Of a DNA stretch of 64,000 nucleotides, positions 1 through 8,072 are shown one piece after another; position 1 is the stretch's first letter; each line of letters opens with the position of its first letter. The DNA lies in contig CAYJLA010000004.1 in assembly GCA_964371305.1 (NCBI GenBank), positions 1-64,000 on the forward strand, written 5' to 3'. Under the pieces are notes generated by a model, which worked only from the letters and a program-made list of their open reading frames with translations, had not been told where the DNA came from and did not search any database. The translations under genes and the position numbers were made by a program. The stretch is from CAYJLA01 sp964371305 (GTDB lineage Bacteria; Bacillota_I; Bacilli_A; RFN20; CAG-826).

Positions 1-131
1 AAAAATATTTTTTTGCAATAAAAAAACCGCCTACGCTCCGCTGTGTATCCTTTAAGACTCAGATCGCTATAACTAAAGCTATAGTGTTAATTGTTTATTA
101 TCTCATGTCTTGCTGTCTACCTCTTTTTTAT
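1..131. other. Non-coding left edge
   Basis: No supported gene. The bases near 27-45 are GC-rich compared with their surroundings and sit next to an A/T run, so on the minus strand they end in a T-tract, as the 3' end of an RNA would. I could not fold a convincing terminator stem there. A 7-bp stem with a 4-base loop can form at 68-85, but no T-run follows it. The stretch could be the 3' region of the upstream small gene's transcript or the tail of an unidentified RNA. Confidence 0.25.
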
Positions 132-353
132 CTATGCAATTGCTCTAGTAATATTAAATCTGTTTGAGTTATTACAAACGTATTCAACATCATGCTTCAC
201 TTTTTCATATGTATTAATAACTTCTAAATTATTAAGGTGATGTTTATCGTAATATTTAAACATAAACTGTAATGCATCTGTTCTGTTAGCAAATTTCTTT
301 TTGAAAAAAACTGCTTTACCATAGATTGTTCCACTGAGTGAATAATACTTCAT
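132..353 (-). CDS. Small basic protein of unknown function (73 aa)
   Basis: I do not recognise this protein. It is short, rich in Lys, Tyr and Asn, and has no signal peptide or membrane segment. The start is well supported: a strong AAAGGAG lies 5 nt upstream of ATG (about 359-367) and a TATAAT box lies at 407-412. Its leader holds a small hairpin (380-396). A consensus-quality cre operator sits about 45 bp upstream of the -10 box, so catabolite control is plausible. A real short gene is more likely than chance because promoter, ribosome site and start line up, but no function can be given. Confidence 0.6.
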   Translation of the reverse strand: MKYYSLSGTIYGKAVFFKKKFANRTDALQFMFKYYDKHHLNNLEVINTYEKVKHDVEYVCNNSNRFNITRAIA

Positions 354-406
354 TTTTTTCTCCTTTCATATATTTTCATCCAGTATTCATAACTGGAATA
401 GAACAT

Positions 407-412
407 ATTATA
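407..412 (-). promoter_or_regulatory. -10 box of the 73-aa gene
   Basis: TATAAT on the minus strand, roughly 55 nt upstream of the start codon. The -35 region is weak: TTGCAC at 428-433 gives only 15 bp spacing, and TACTTG at 431-436 gives 18 bp. The transcript would have a leader of about 45 nt containing a 5-bp hairpin and then the ribosome-binding site. Confidence 0.55.
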
Positions 413-455
413 CCCGCAAGAAAAAATGTGCAAGTAATTTAATGAAAAAATATTT

Positions 456-469
456 TGAAAACGTTTACA
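456..469. promoter_or_regulatory. cre operator (CcpA-type), upstream of the 73-aa gene
   Basis: TGAAAACGTTTACA fits the cre consensus TGWAANCGNTNWCA at every fixed position. Its centre lies about 60 bp upstream of the likely transcription start of the 73-aa gene. In Bacillus, cre sites at such upstream positions (for example ackA) act as activation sites rather than roadblocks. The regulator itself is not in the window. Confidence 0.6.
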
Positions 470-485
470 TACTGAAAAATCAGCA

Positions 486-908
486 TTAAAACAGTTCTTT
501 TTTATTATCAACAACGATTGTATTTGTTAATTTATCAAATATAGATCTTTCAGTATGAACAACCAACATATAAACTGAATTCACTATTGCCAACGGAAAT
601 AGTCCCATCATTAATGCTTTTATATAAATATCTCTAAGACTGATTTTTGCATCTTTATTAATATATATAACTTTAGTCGCTACAATAAGACTACCTAGAC
701 TTCTGCCATTAAAAAACGACATCATTAAAGGATACGTAATAAGGAAAAATGCATATGTTAGCCCAGCAAATGATAATATTAAAAACAACAACGACATACT
801 CGGTACTAAAACAGCAAGTAAGATCGTTCCACTCAAAGAAAACACTATCGCAAAAAGATAATCAATTAAGAAAGCTATTACTCTTTGTTCAAATCTTGCT
901 ACTTCCAT
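486..908 (-). CDS. RDD family membrane protein
   Basis: A 140-aa integral membrane protein with about four hydrophobic segments. The N-terminus carries the family signature Arg...Ala...Asp (RVIAFLIDYL, residues 9-18). The C-terminus has the usual FDKLTNT-I-V pattern (about residues 124-132), which closes RDD domains. RDD proteins are poorly understood; some have been linked to ion exchange or envelope stress. GAGGTG lies 7 nt before ATG. It is transcribed alone, downstream of the glycan cassette, and ends just before the cre site at 456-469. The family is clear but the substrate is unknown. Confidence 0.8.
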   Translation of the reverse strand: MEVARFEQRVIAFLIDYLFAIVFSLSGTILLAVLVPSMSLLFLILSFAGLTYAFFLITYPLMMSFFNGRSLGSLIVATKVIYINKDAKISLRDIYIKALMMGLFPLAIVNSVYMLVVHTERSIFDKLTNTIVVDNKKELF

Positions 909-967
909 TTATTTCACCTCTAAAAACATTATATAGTAATGTAGTAAAATACTCTAGATGCTATTAA

Positions 968-2119
968 CTAAAATAACTTAATCTCGTATTTTTTTATTAA
1001 TTGTTTTGTTGTTTTAGTTTTATATGATTTGAAAAAAGCGTTGCGTTCAAACGGAGCAGCACTTTTATATGCTAATTTATTTTTCTTAAGTGAAGGTTCT
1101 AATGGTACTTCTTTAAAAACCATCTTATTCTTTAGAAGTTCAATAATTTTCAATCCATTTTGATTGTTGATTAAAATTAGAGATGTGCCTTTATCATCTA
1201 CATCCATTTCTTTGCACACTTTTTTGATCCCCCAGAAATCAGCTAAAGTTAAATCACTTTTTCTATATATAGATTTATAAAAACAACTATGACAAGAAGG
1301 TCTAAGACCCCTATTCATTAAAAATATTTTCATAAATGGATCTTTATAAAAAGGTTTACGCGCATATATATCACCATTTTGAAACTCTAAGTAAAAGCTA
1401 TAATTTTTCCAAGTATCTATTTTATTTCTAAAGATCGCTGATTTTAATTTAGACTTTGCTTCGAGTTCTCTATATTCTATATAATTTTTCCATAATTGTG
1501 GACTTGGCACGCCATGACATATAATATCTTGCGTAATAAGATTACTGTAGTTCTTTTTTAAATATGCATACAGTCCACCTATTTGACACGGAGTTCCTGT
1601 ATACAAAACTAATTTGTTTTCATCTAAATATCTTTTTGCAAGTTTGTAAGTTTCGCCCACCCTACTTTGTACATATTTTGATATTCTAAGTTTATATAAT
1701 TCTTCTTTGTTATCAACTTGCATATGTATAACTTCAAATTCACTATCAAAACCAACTCCAAACACAATTCCATCGTTTTCAAGAACATAGTCAGCAAGCA
1801 ATGAAAAAATTCCCCCTGAAGAGCTTTTTAATCTAATATTATTTTTTTAAATAAAACATGCGTACGCAACAGGAAAGACAATTTCCTTATTTTCTTTTTT
1901 CTTTGTATACTCTTTTAATTCTTTATAGCCATCATTAATTGTCATTTTTAATGTTGGACATGTTTTTAAACACAACCCACATTTAGTACATGCTTCCATA
2001 TTTACACTTGGATAAAAGAAACCTTCATCATCAAAGTTCATACTAATAGCATTAAATGGACAAACATTAACGCATGCATGACAACCATTACACATTTTCT
2101 TTTGTTTTATTTGAATCAT
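968..2119 (-). pseudogene. FrhB/FdhB-like Fe-S protein of polysaccharide clusters, interrupted by an in-frame TAA
   Basis: The first 90 codons form a two-cluster ferredoxin domain, with CNGCHACVNVCP near residue 10 and CTKCGLCLKTCP near residue 44. The remainder matches the C-terminal domain of coenzyme F420 hydrogenase/dehydrogenase beta-subunit-like proteins, with TGTPCQIGGL and HGVPSP motifs. The two halves lie in one reading frame and are separated only by TAA at 1847-1849. The 15 codons after the stop still encode the conserved KSSSGGIFS segment, so this is one gene with a nonsense codon. Homologues often have Lys near that place, and AAA to TAA is a single change. It starts 1 nt after the pyruvyl transferase stop. 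Reinitiation at the TTG at 1799-1801 would lose the conserved segment. Alternatives are a recent pseudogene or a base error in the assembly. Confidence 0.75.
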
Positions 2120-2120
2120 T

Positions 2121-3161
2121 TTAACTTCTCACTTTTAACAATGCATCTTTTAAATAAATTAATGATTGTTCTTTATTCTCACCTATTGTTTTTCTTGCGT
2201 GTGTAAAATCAGTTGTAAAATACTCATCTTCTTTTAAAGTTTTATAGTGTCTATTTTCTAAATGCATATTACTAAGCAACGTTTTCACTCTGGATTGAGT
2301 TTTTGCAAATGAAGAAAAAGATATGAAATTCTTTTCTAAAATAATTGATAAAGCGTGTCCATGAAAAGAATTTGTACATACTAGTTTAGCTCCAGCAAGT
2401 AAATCTAGAAATTCAAGTGGGTTTACTTTGAAGTACTTATCTAATGGACTATTTATATTAATTACTTGTACATTTAATTTTTTAGCAATCTCTTCAACCA
2501 TTTTTTTATTTTCTTTCGAAATTGTCAAAAAATATGTAACGATATATTCACTAGGTTTATTATTAACTTTGATACTATATTCATTTAACCAAATGTCTTT
2601 GGATACTAGCATTGTTGGATCTAGCACTACAGGGACATCAGTATTTAAAATATTAGATATAATTTTCTTTCCTTCGTTTTCGCGAACCGATAACGATGAA
2701 AACTTCTCTAATCCTTTGATAAATCTAGGCACATCATTTTTATTTAATTCACTTATGCCGAAACTTGGAGCATATGCTATTCTCTTATTTTCGTCAACGA
2801 ATTGTAAAAAAGTCACATAATCCTTAGCCATATATGCTGGATTAAACATTTGATCACTTCCTAATATAAATGCATCAAATTTTTCATTCAACTTACGCAA
2901 TTTCTTTTTTGAACAAAGATCAATGATTTTATAATCTGAAATAGCCTTTGTATTTTGTCTTGAATTATTCATTCTTCTAACAACGGAGATAAAAGGTACA
3001 ATTTTCATCAAAAAAGCAAAAAATACATATATCTTCTTAGGAGTAATAAGTAAAGAAGTTACTTCATGACCCAAACTTTTTAAAGTATGTTCTAATGCGA
3101 AATTTTGAAGTCTATTACCATGATTGAAAAAATCGTAAATTGTTACAATGGCAACTTTCAT
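2121..3161 (-). CDS. Polysaccharide pyruvyl transferase family protein
   Basis: A 346-aa cytoplasmic protein. The N-terminal MKVAIVTIYDFFNHGNRLQ and the later segments LGSDQMFNP, APSFG, SVRENEG, LDPTMLV and TNSFHGHALS are the usual landmarks of the CsaB/WcaK pyruvyl transferase fold. These enzymes add a ketal-linked pyruvate from phosphoenolpyruvate to sugar residues. In many gut bacteria they are paired with an FrhB-like Fe-S protein, as here (the next gene starts 1 nt after this stop). AAGGT lies about 9 nt upstream of ATG. The gene is third in a cassette behind a glycosyltransferase-ABC fusion and a permease, which points to modification of an exported glycan or glycolipid. Acceptor sugar unknown. 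Confidence 0.8.
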   Translation of the reverse strand: MKVAIVTIYDFFNHGNRLQNFALEHTLKSLGHEVTSLLITPKKIYVFFAFLMKIVPFISVVRRMNNSRQNTKAISDYKIIDLCSKKKLRKLNEKFDAFILGSDQMFNPAYMAKDYVTFLQFVDENKRIAYAPSFGISELNKNDVPRFIKGLEKFSSLSVRENEGKKIISNILNTDVPVVLDPTMLVSKDIWLNEYSIKVNNKPSEYIVTYFLTISKENKKMVEEIAKKLNVQVININSPLDKYFKVNPLEFLDLLAGAKLVCTNSFHGHALSIILEKNFISFSSFAKTQSRVKTLLSNMHLENRHYKTLKEDEYFTTDFTHARKTIGENKEQSLIYLKDALLKVRS

Positions 3162-3199
3162 ATTTTATGTACCTTATTAATCATTAGATAATTTACCTT

Positions 3200-4141
3200 T
3201 TATACACGATAACCTTTTTCTTTTCTAATGTGTTGAATAATTAGATAAGTAAAAAAGAATAGAAATATTGAAACAGTTAAATATATATACATGTAACTTC
3301 TATCAAATGTAAAGCCGAATAACTCTAAATTATAACCATATGTATCTTTCATATAATCAACAAATTCAGTTGGAACTGATGAAGACAGGTTACCGATTGC
3401 TCTATCTAATAAGATTTGTCTAAATAAACCAGTGGAGTGAGAGCCTGGAATCAAGTTAGCTAAATTTTGCACTCCTGTAGGCAACATACTTAAAGGTAAA
3501 TATGCACCAATCAAAAATCCAACTAATGCTGAGAAGATACCAGTAAAAGCTGCACATGAAGAAACTGCTTTAAAAAACGACATTATAATCGCAATAAGCA
3601 TTACTGAAGAAAGTGTTGATAAAATTAGTATTAAAATTAATTCGAATATTTCAGTTAGTGTGAAAAAGTATCCAGATACAAATGATAAGTATGTAATGCA
3701 TATTATTAGTACTATGAATACGAGACCAAAAGTAATAATAAATCCCGAGAAGAAATAACTAAGCAATACTTTAACTGGTCTTAAAGGGGCAGAAGTAAAA
3801 TCCGCAATAACATTAGTCTCTTTATCAGAAACCATACATAACATACTATTTAAACCAACGGTTAAACATGCAACTCCTAAAACACCAGATATCATCCATG
3901 AGTCAACAAGTATTCTCACTTCTCTAGATTCTAGGGTGAAATTTCCCATTTCCTCTATCATAGATAGCACTGCGTCTTGTTGCATTTTCCCTAAGAATAA
4001 TACATATATTGTTAATATCAATAAAGGTGCAAGTAAGGAAAAAAGGACTCTGACTTTATTTTGGTAAAACAATAAAACGTTTCTTTTGGTAAGCCCAATG
4101 ACAGCATACATAAAACTGAAGTTGTCTTTAACTTTATTCAT
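3200..4141 (-). CDS. ABC-2 type transporter permease
   Basis: A 313-aa membrane protein. A cytoplasmic N-terminus precedes a first membrane segment at about residues 31-50, a large loop, five more hydrophobic segments and a basic tail. It resembles drug- or glycan-type ABC-2 permeases (DrrB-like), with a proline/glycine-rich conserved region (LPLSMLPTGVQNLANLIPGSH) before the last loop. Its start overlaps the end of the upstream fusion gene by 8 nt, so the ATPase partner is almost certainly the C-terminal half of that protein. Together they would form an exporter. What is exported is not visible; the neighbouring glycosyltransferase and pyruvyl transferase suggest a glycolipid or short glycan. 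Confidence 0.85.
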   Translation of the reverse strand: MNKVKDNFSFMYAVIGLTKRNVLLFYQNKVRVLFSLLAPLLILTIYVLFLGKMQQDAVLSMIEEMGNFTLESREVRILVDSWMISGVLGVACLTVGLNSMLCMVSDKETNVIADFTSAPLRPVKVLLSYFFSGFIITFGLVFIVLIICITYLSFVSGYFFTLTEIFELILILILSTLSSVMLIAIIMSFFKAVSSCAAFTGIFSALVGFLIGAYLPLSMLPTGVQNLANLIPGSHSTGLFRQILLDRAIGNLSSSVPTEFVDYMKDTYGYNLELFGFTFDRSYMYIYLTVSIFLFFFTYLIIQHIRKEKGYRV

Positions 4142-5864
4142 TATCAGCAGTCTCCTTTAATAATTGGCCAGTAACTGAAAGGAATACATCATCCATATCG
4201 CCTTTTAAGACTTCAAAATCATCAATTTCGTTTTTGTGTTTTTTTATAAATTCAAATGCATGGTCTGAGTTTTTGACATATACATAATATGAATTATTAC
4301 GATGATCGAATTCGAAACCTTCTTTATTTAAAAGTTCTTCAAATTCTTTATCCGTTTCTTTTATTACTCTTACTGAATCTTTACTATACTTATTTTTAAG
4401 TTCTATTGGTGTTCCAGAGGCAACAATTTTACCTTTATTAATTATAATTACATCGTCTGCTCTTACAACCTCTTCCATATAATGTGTGGTTAAAAATATT
4501 GTAAGGTTATTCTCAGTACGTAATTTTTCTATAATATCCCAAACAATAATTCTTGTTTTAGGATCTAAACCTGTTGTAGGTTCGTCTAAAAATAAAATTT
4601 GCGGATCATGTAGTAATGATCTAGCTATATCAATCCTTCTTTTTTCTCCGCCGGATAACGCCATATATTTTCTATCAAGTAAATCTTCGAAATCAAGTAA
4701 TGATATTAGGTAATCAATTCTTTTTTTAGCTTGTTTCTTATTTAAATTATATATGCTGGCTCTTGAATATAGATTTTGACTAACAGTTAAATATGCATCC
4801 AAAACACTATTTTGGAATACAATACCGATTTTCTTTTTTACTTCTAGTTTGTGTTTATCAGCATCAAGACCATCAATGAATATTTTTCCACTATCTTTAG
4901 AAAGGATAGAGCATATCATATTAATTGTTGTAGATTTACCTGCACCATTTTGTCCAAGGAAAGCAATAAAACTTCCTCTTTTAACATTAAACGATATATT
5001 TTTAACAGCTTTAACTTCGCCATATGTCTTACATAATTTCTTAACTTCAATAATGTTAGTTGTGTCTTTTCTTCTTTGAATTTCTTTATCAGTCTTGTCC
5101 ATTGTTTTATATTCATTTTTCAAAGTATTCATATATGAATTATGAACTGTTCTTTCAAAAACAGAAAATATGTGTCTGCCTAAAACTTTTCTAGCGTTTT
5201 TTGCAAAACTTGCTGCAGATTGTTGTTTTTTATTGTGCCATGTAGAAGTATATCTATGAATTGCCACCGTGTTATCGGTCATTTTAAGTTCGAATGTCAT
5301 ATAATCTTGAGGTGTAAAATACTCAGTTTGATAAATAGTAATATTTTTATCTTCAAGTCTTATAGTTTTGCCGTTTAGTTTAATTCCATATAATTTTCTT
5401 AAAACGTAGGTGAATGAATGAACAGTTAAAGGGTTTGTATTAAAATCAATCACACACTCACCCATATATCTTTTTAAAATTGTCTTAATCATTTCATGTC
5501 CTGCTACAGCGCCAAATGCACATGTCGCTAACCAAATATTATTTTCCATTACGAAAAATGCATCATTAGAAAGAAATTCATCTATCGGTTTGACTAACTC
5601 CATATCTGTATCGAAATAAACACCGCCATATTTTTCAACAACATCTATTCTAATAACATCACTTGCTAAAGCCCAGTTTTTTGCCTTTAGGGCCTTACTA
5701 ACAAAATCATTACTTTCAATATCATAGTTGTCTTCGTTCCATTCTATAATCTCCCAATCAGGACAGAACTTTTTCCAACTTTCAATACATCTAAGCATTA
5801 ACTCATTCTTCTTGCCTTTACCTACCCACACGTAGTGTATTTTTTTTGGTATTCTTTGTTTCAT
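4134..5864 (-). CDS. Glycosyltransferase (GT32-like) fused to ABC transporter ATPase
   Basis: One uninterrupted 576-aa protein. Residues 1 to about 245 form a sugar-binding glycosyltransferase of the DXD/OCH1-like type: IPKKIHYVWVG at the start, WALASDVIRIDVVEKYGGVYFDTD, and DXD at about 85-87. Residues from about 270 on form a DrrA-like ATPase: Walker A GQNGAGKST (about 304-312), LSGGE signature (about 403-407), Walker B ILFLDE, H-loop His about 461, then a 90-residue C-terminal domain. I chose ATG at 5862-5864 over the one 9 nt upstream because the extended -10 TGCTAATAT overlaps the upstream codon and ends 7 nt before this ATG; no Shine-Dalgarno is present. An internal Met at 5100-5102 has no ribosome site. 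The fusion is unusual; function is inferred from the domains. Confidence 0.85.
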   Translation of the reverse strand: MKQRIPKKIHYVWVGKGKKNELMLRCIESWKKFCPDWEIIEWNEDNYDIESNDFVSKALKAKNWALASDVIRIDVVEKYGGVYFDTDMELVKPIDEFLSNDAFFVMENNIWLATCAFGAVAGHEMIKTILKRYMGECVIDFNTNPLTVHSFTYVLRKLYGIKLNGKTIRLEDKNITIYQTEYFTPQDYMTFELKMTDNTVAIHRYTSTWHNKKQQSAASFAKNARKVLGRHIFSVFERTVHNSYMNTLKNEYKTMDKTDKEIQRRKDTTNIIEVKKLCKTYGEVKAVKNISFNVKRGSFIAFLGQNGAGKSTTINMICSILSKDSGKIFIDGLDADKHKLEVKKKIGIVFQNSVLDAYLTVSQNLYSRASIYNLNKKQAKKRIDYLISLLDFEDLLDRKYMALSGGEKRRIDIARSLLHDPQILFLDEPTTGLDPKTRIIVWDIIEKLRTENNLTIFLTTHYMEEVVRADDVIIINKGKIVASGTPIELKNKYSKDSVRVIKETDKEFEELLNKEGFEFDHRNNSYYVYVKNSDHAFEFIKKHKNEIDDFEVLKGDMDDVFLSVTGQLLKETADNE

Positions 5865-5871
5865 TACTAAC

Positions 5872-5880
5872 ATATTAGCA
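5872..5880 (-). promoter_or_regulatory. Extended -10 box of the glycosyltransferase-ABC gene
   Basis: TGCTAATAT on the minus strand. It ends 7 nt before the ATG at 5862-5864, so the mRNA would be essentially leaderless. It overlaps the alternative ATG at 5871-5873, which argues against that upstream start. Confidence 0.45.
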
Positions 5881-5973
5881 AATTTTTATTTAAAAATATA
5901 TCAATTTAGGCAATGCCAAACTAAATGTGTGCAATTAAATGTCTAAGACCAAGGTAACAATAAGGAAGTTTTA

Positions 5974-5982
5974 TGCTATCAT
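5974..5982 (+). promoter_or_regulatory. Extended -10 six nt before ATG (lipoprotein gene)
   Basis: TGCTATCAT followed by six bases and the start codon at 5989. Transcription would begin at or next to the A of ATG. There is no -35 match worth naming, which is acceptable for extended -10 promoters. Confidence 0.45.
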
Positions 5983-5988
5983 AATCAT

Positions 5989-6687
5989 ATGAATACTAAA
6001 AAATATAAAATGATTCTGTTGGTTGGTAGTTCGATTTTGTTGCTAAGTTCTTGTAATACAAACATTTCATCAACGAACCCAATTGACTCATCACAAAACA
6101 GCATACCTTCTGAAACAACAAGTTCATCTTCTTTTGTAGATGAATACACAAATGAAATACTACATAAAGAATTAGTAGGTTATGATTCTGATGATTTTAA
6201 ACTATATGATGAAGGATTTAGTGGCGATAAATTTGATATACAAACTGATTCAATTCGATTATTAAGAGACGATTCTTTCTTTATGACGCCTAGATTTGAT
6301 ACAGATAATAAGTCATTAAAAATTGAACTTGTGACATATTTAGGCGGACTAAATACAATGGGTAGCGAATTTGTAGGTGAAACTTTTAGTATTAGAATTG
6401 AGGCCTTGGACACTACAGAGGAAGACTCTACTACATTGCATATGTATGATGTTGTTGACTCTTTTAGATTTTCACATGTTTTAACTCAAGATGACTTGGA
6501 TAATGGTTTCATTCCACTATTTCCACCTTATAGTGAAAACTTTGAAGAAGATCCATTTGTCTGTTACTTAAACGGAAATAACATAGATAGAATAGCTATA
6601 GTTTATGAACTGGAGCCATTTGTGAATAATGTTGGTTCTAACTTATATTTACACGATATTCGTATTAGTGGAAAACCAAATAGTTAA
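5989..6687 (+). CDS. Lipoprotein of unknown function
   Basis: A 232-aa secreted lipoprotein. It has a basic N-terminus, a hydrophobic stretch and the lipobox LLSSC (Cys at about residue 22), followed by a Ser/Thr/Asn-rich linker. The mature part is acidic and beta-rich with no cysteines, and I recognise no enzymatic motif. It is a lone plus-strand gene between two minus-strand operons. Its stop lies 3 nt from the stop of convergent hemW. No Shine-Dalgarno sits at the right distance. An extended -10 (TGCTATCAT, 5974-5982) ends 6 nt before ATG, which suggests a leaderless transcript. Confidence 0.75.
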   Translation: MNTKKYKMILLVGSSILLLSSCNTNISSTNPIDSSQNSIPSETTSSSSFVDEYTNEILHKELVGYDSDDFKLYDEGFSGDKFDIQTDSIRLLRDDSFFMTPRFDTDNKSLKIELVTYLGGLNTMGSEFVGETFSIRIEALDTTEEDSTTLHMYDVVDSFRFSHVLTQDDLDNGFIPLFPPYSENFEEDPFVCYLNGNNIDRIAIVYELEPFVNNVGSNLYLHDIRISGKPNS

Positions 6688-6690
6688 ATA

Positions 6691-7824
6691 TTATATTAAA
6701 TCAGACAAAACATAATTCATTAAAAATAATTTATCTTTAGGAATATAGACTTTATCTTGAATAATTTTAATATTGTTATTTTGTATATGTTTTTTCAATA
6801 TTGTTTCATATTCATCTAAGAAATCGATTCCAAATTTTTCATAATATTTTTTTAAACTAAAGCCTTCAGTAAGTCGCAAGTTAGTCATTAGAAAATATTT
6901 TTTTTCTTCTTCAAGGGAGATATATTCTTTGCTACTTATATAGTCACCTTCATTGTAGCTGCTTAATGATTTTGTATTTGCATATCTTATACCACTGAAT
7001 TGAGAGTCAACGCTAGGCAAGTAATAAGCACTACCTAAACCTGCACCATCATAAAAATTATTGTTCCAGTATGTTAAATTATGTTTTGATGTATATTTTT
7101 TATTTAGTGAAAAATTCGATACTTCATATTGTTCAAAACCGTTGTCAAATAAAATTCGTTGTATCAAAGCATATTGTCTTGAAACATTTTCGTCATTAGA
7201 ATCATTTATATTGTTCAAATAAAAAATAGTACCACTTTCAATTGTTAAAGGATACGTTGATATGTGTTGAATACCTAATTCCAGATATTTATTTATTGTA
7301 TTGATTAAAATTTCATCGCTAAGTAAATCAAAGCCATAAATTAAATCGATATTAATGTTTTCAAATTCATTTTTGTGCAAAAGACTAATTAATTTTATAA
7401 CGCTATCAGCAGTATGTTTTCTACCTAAAAATTTAAGACATTCATCGTTTAAACTTTGAACACCTATTGAAATTCTATTAACACCATGAGTTTTAAGCAA
7501 ATCAATTTTACTTTGATCTAAACTTTCTACATTTGTTTCAATAGTAAATTCATAATTTTTTTGGAGTTGATTAGATAATACTAATAACAATTTTTCTAAA
7601 TTCAAAAGAGATAAACAAGTTGGAGTACCTCCACCTATGTATATTGTTTTATATTTTCTATGAGGTTTAGAATTAATTTCTTTTAATAAACTATCGATGT
7701 ATTTGCTTTCAAAGTCACCAACGTTTAATAACTTAGGAAAATCACAGTATGGACAAATATTACTGCAAAACGGAATGTGTATATATAATGAGTCTACACT
7801 ATTTTGTTTCTTCATTTGACTCAT
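6691..7824 (-). CDS. hemW: Radical SAM heme chaperone HemW-like protein
   Basis: A 377-aa protein of the HemN/HemW family. The radical SAM cluster motif is C20-x3-C24-x2-C27 (CSNICPYC) after SLYIHIPF. It is followed by YIGGGTPT, an NVES strand and IGVQSL, and by a HemN C-terminal domain near the end. HemW proteins bind heme and pass it to targets; older annotations call them coproporphyrinogen oxidases. In B. subtilis hemW also lies directly downstream of lepA. The start region overlaps the preceding 87-aa gene; neither of the two nearby ATGs (7824 or 7815) has a ribosome site, so translation may be coupled. Confidence 0.85.
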   Translation of the reverse strand: MSQMKKQNSVDSLYIHIPFCSNICPYCDFPKLLNVGDFESKYIDSLLKEINSKPHRKYKTIYIGGGTPTCLSLLNLEKLLLVLSNQLQKNYEFTIETNVESLDQSKIDLLKTHGVNRISIGVQSLNDECLKFLGRKHTADSVIKLISLLHKNEFENINIDLIYGFDLLSDEILINTINKYLELGIQHISTYPLTIESGTIFYLNNINDSNDENVSRQYALIQRILFDNGFEQYEVSNFSLNKKYTSKHNLTYWNNNFYDGAGLGSAYYLPSVDSQFSGIRYANTKSLSSYNEGDYISSKEYISLEEEKKYFLMTNLRLTEGFSLKKYYEKFGIDFLDEYETILKKHIQNNNIKIIQDKVYIPKDKLFLMNYVLSDLI

Positions 7825-8062
7825 CTAAAGATTCGTCTTTTTCTTCAACTAAATCTTCTTCGATTGGTTCGAGTATTCTATCTAGTTCTTGTTGAACTGC
7901 TTTTTCTTCATCTACTTGTTCGTCACTTATATCATCTTGAAAAAATTTAACTTTTTTCTTAAGAAGCATAACTCCTCCAACTAACAAAATACCAATGGCA
8001 ACAATACCAATAGTAATTACGACAGGGTTTTCAAAAAATGTTGTTAATATAATAGTATTCAT
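7799..8062 (-). CDS. Small single-pass membrane protein with acidic tail
   Basis: An 87-aa protein with an N-terminal transmembrane helix (about residues 13-33), a Lys cluster just after it (positive-inside), and a strongly acidic Glu/Asp-rich cytoplasmic tail. No known domain recognised. AGAGGAG lies 5 nt before ATG. It sits between the degenerate Fic gene and hemW with a 10-nt gap on one side and an overlap on the other, so it is part of one operon. It could act as a membrane anchor for a neighbour, but that is only a guess. Confidence 0.65.
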   Translation of the reverse strand: MNTIILTTFFENPVVITIGIVAIGILLVGGVMLLKKKVKFFQDDISDEQVDEEKAVQQELDRILEPIEEDLVEEKDESLDESNEETK

Positions 8063-8072
8063 AATGCTCCTC

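Noticed and set aside
20..60. tmRNA tag reading frame (TACGCTCCGCTG followed later by TAA)
   Set aside because: No tRNA-like ends, no TTCGA T-loop and no typical Ala-Ala tag end were found nearby.
1847..1849. Programmed stop-codon recoding in the FrhB-like gene
   Set aside because: The codon is TAA, not TGA or TAG, and no stem-loop or tRNA for recoding is visible. A nonsense mutation or sequence error is simpler.
4486..5079. Plus-strand open frames inside the GT-ABC fusion, and similar frames opposite alaS, pnp and nusA
   Set aside because: They mirror the codon pattern of the minus-strand genes, have low-complexity Ser/Phe/Ile-rich products and no ribosome sites.
4134..5102. Separate ABC ATPase gene starting at the Met codon 5100-5102
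   Set aside because: No Shine-Dalgarno or -10 box lies before it, and the frame runs on from the glycosyltransferase without a stop.
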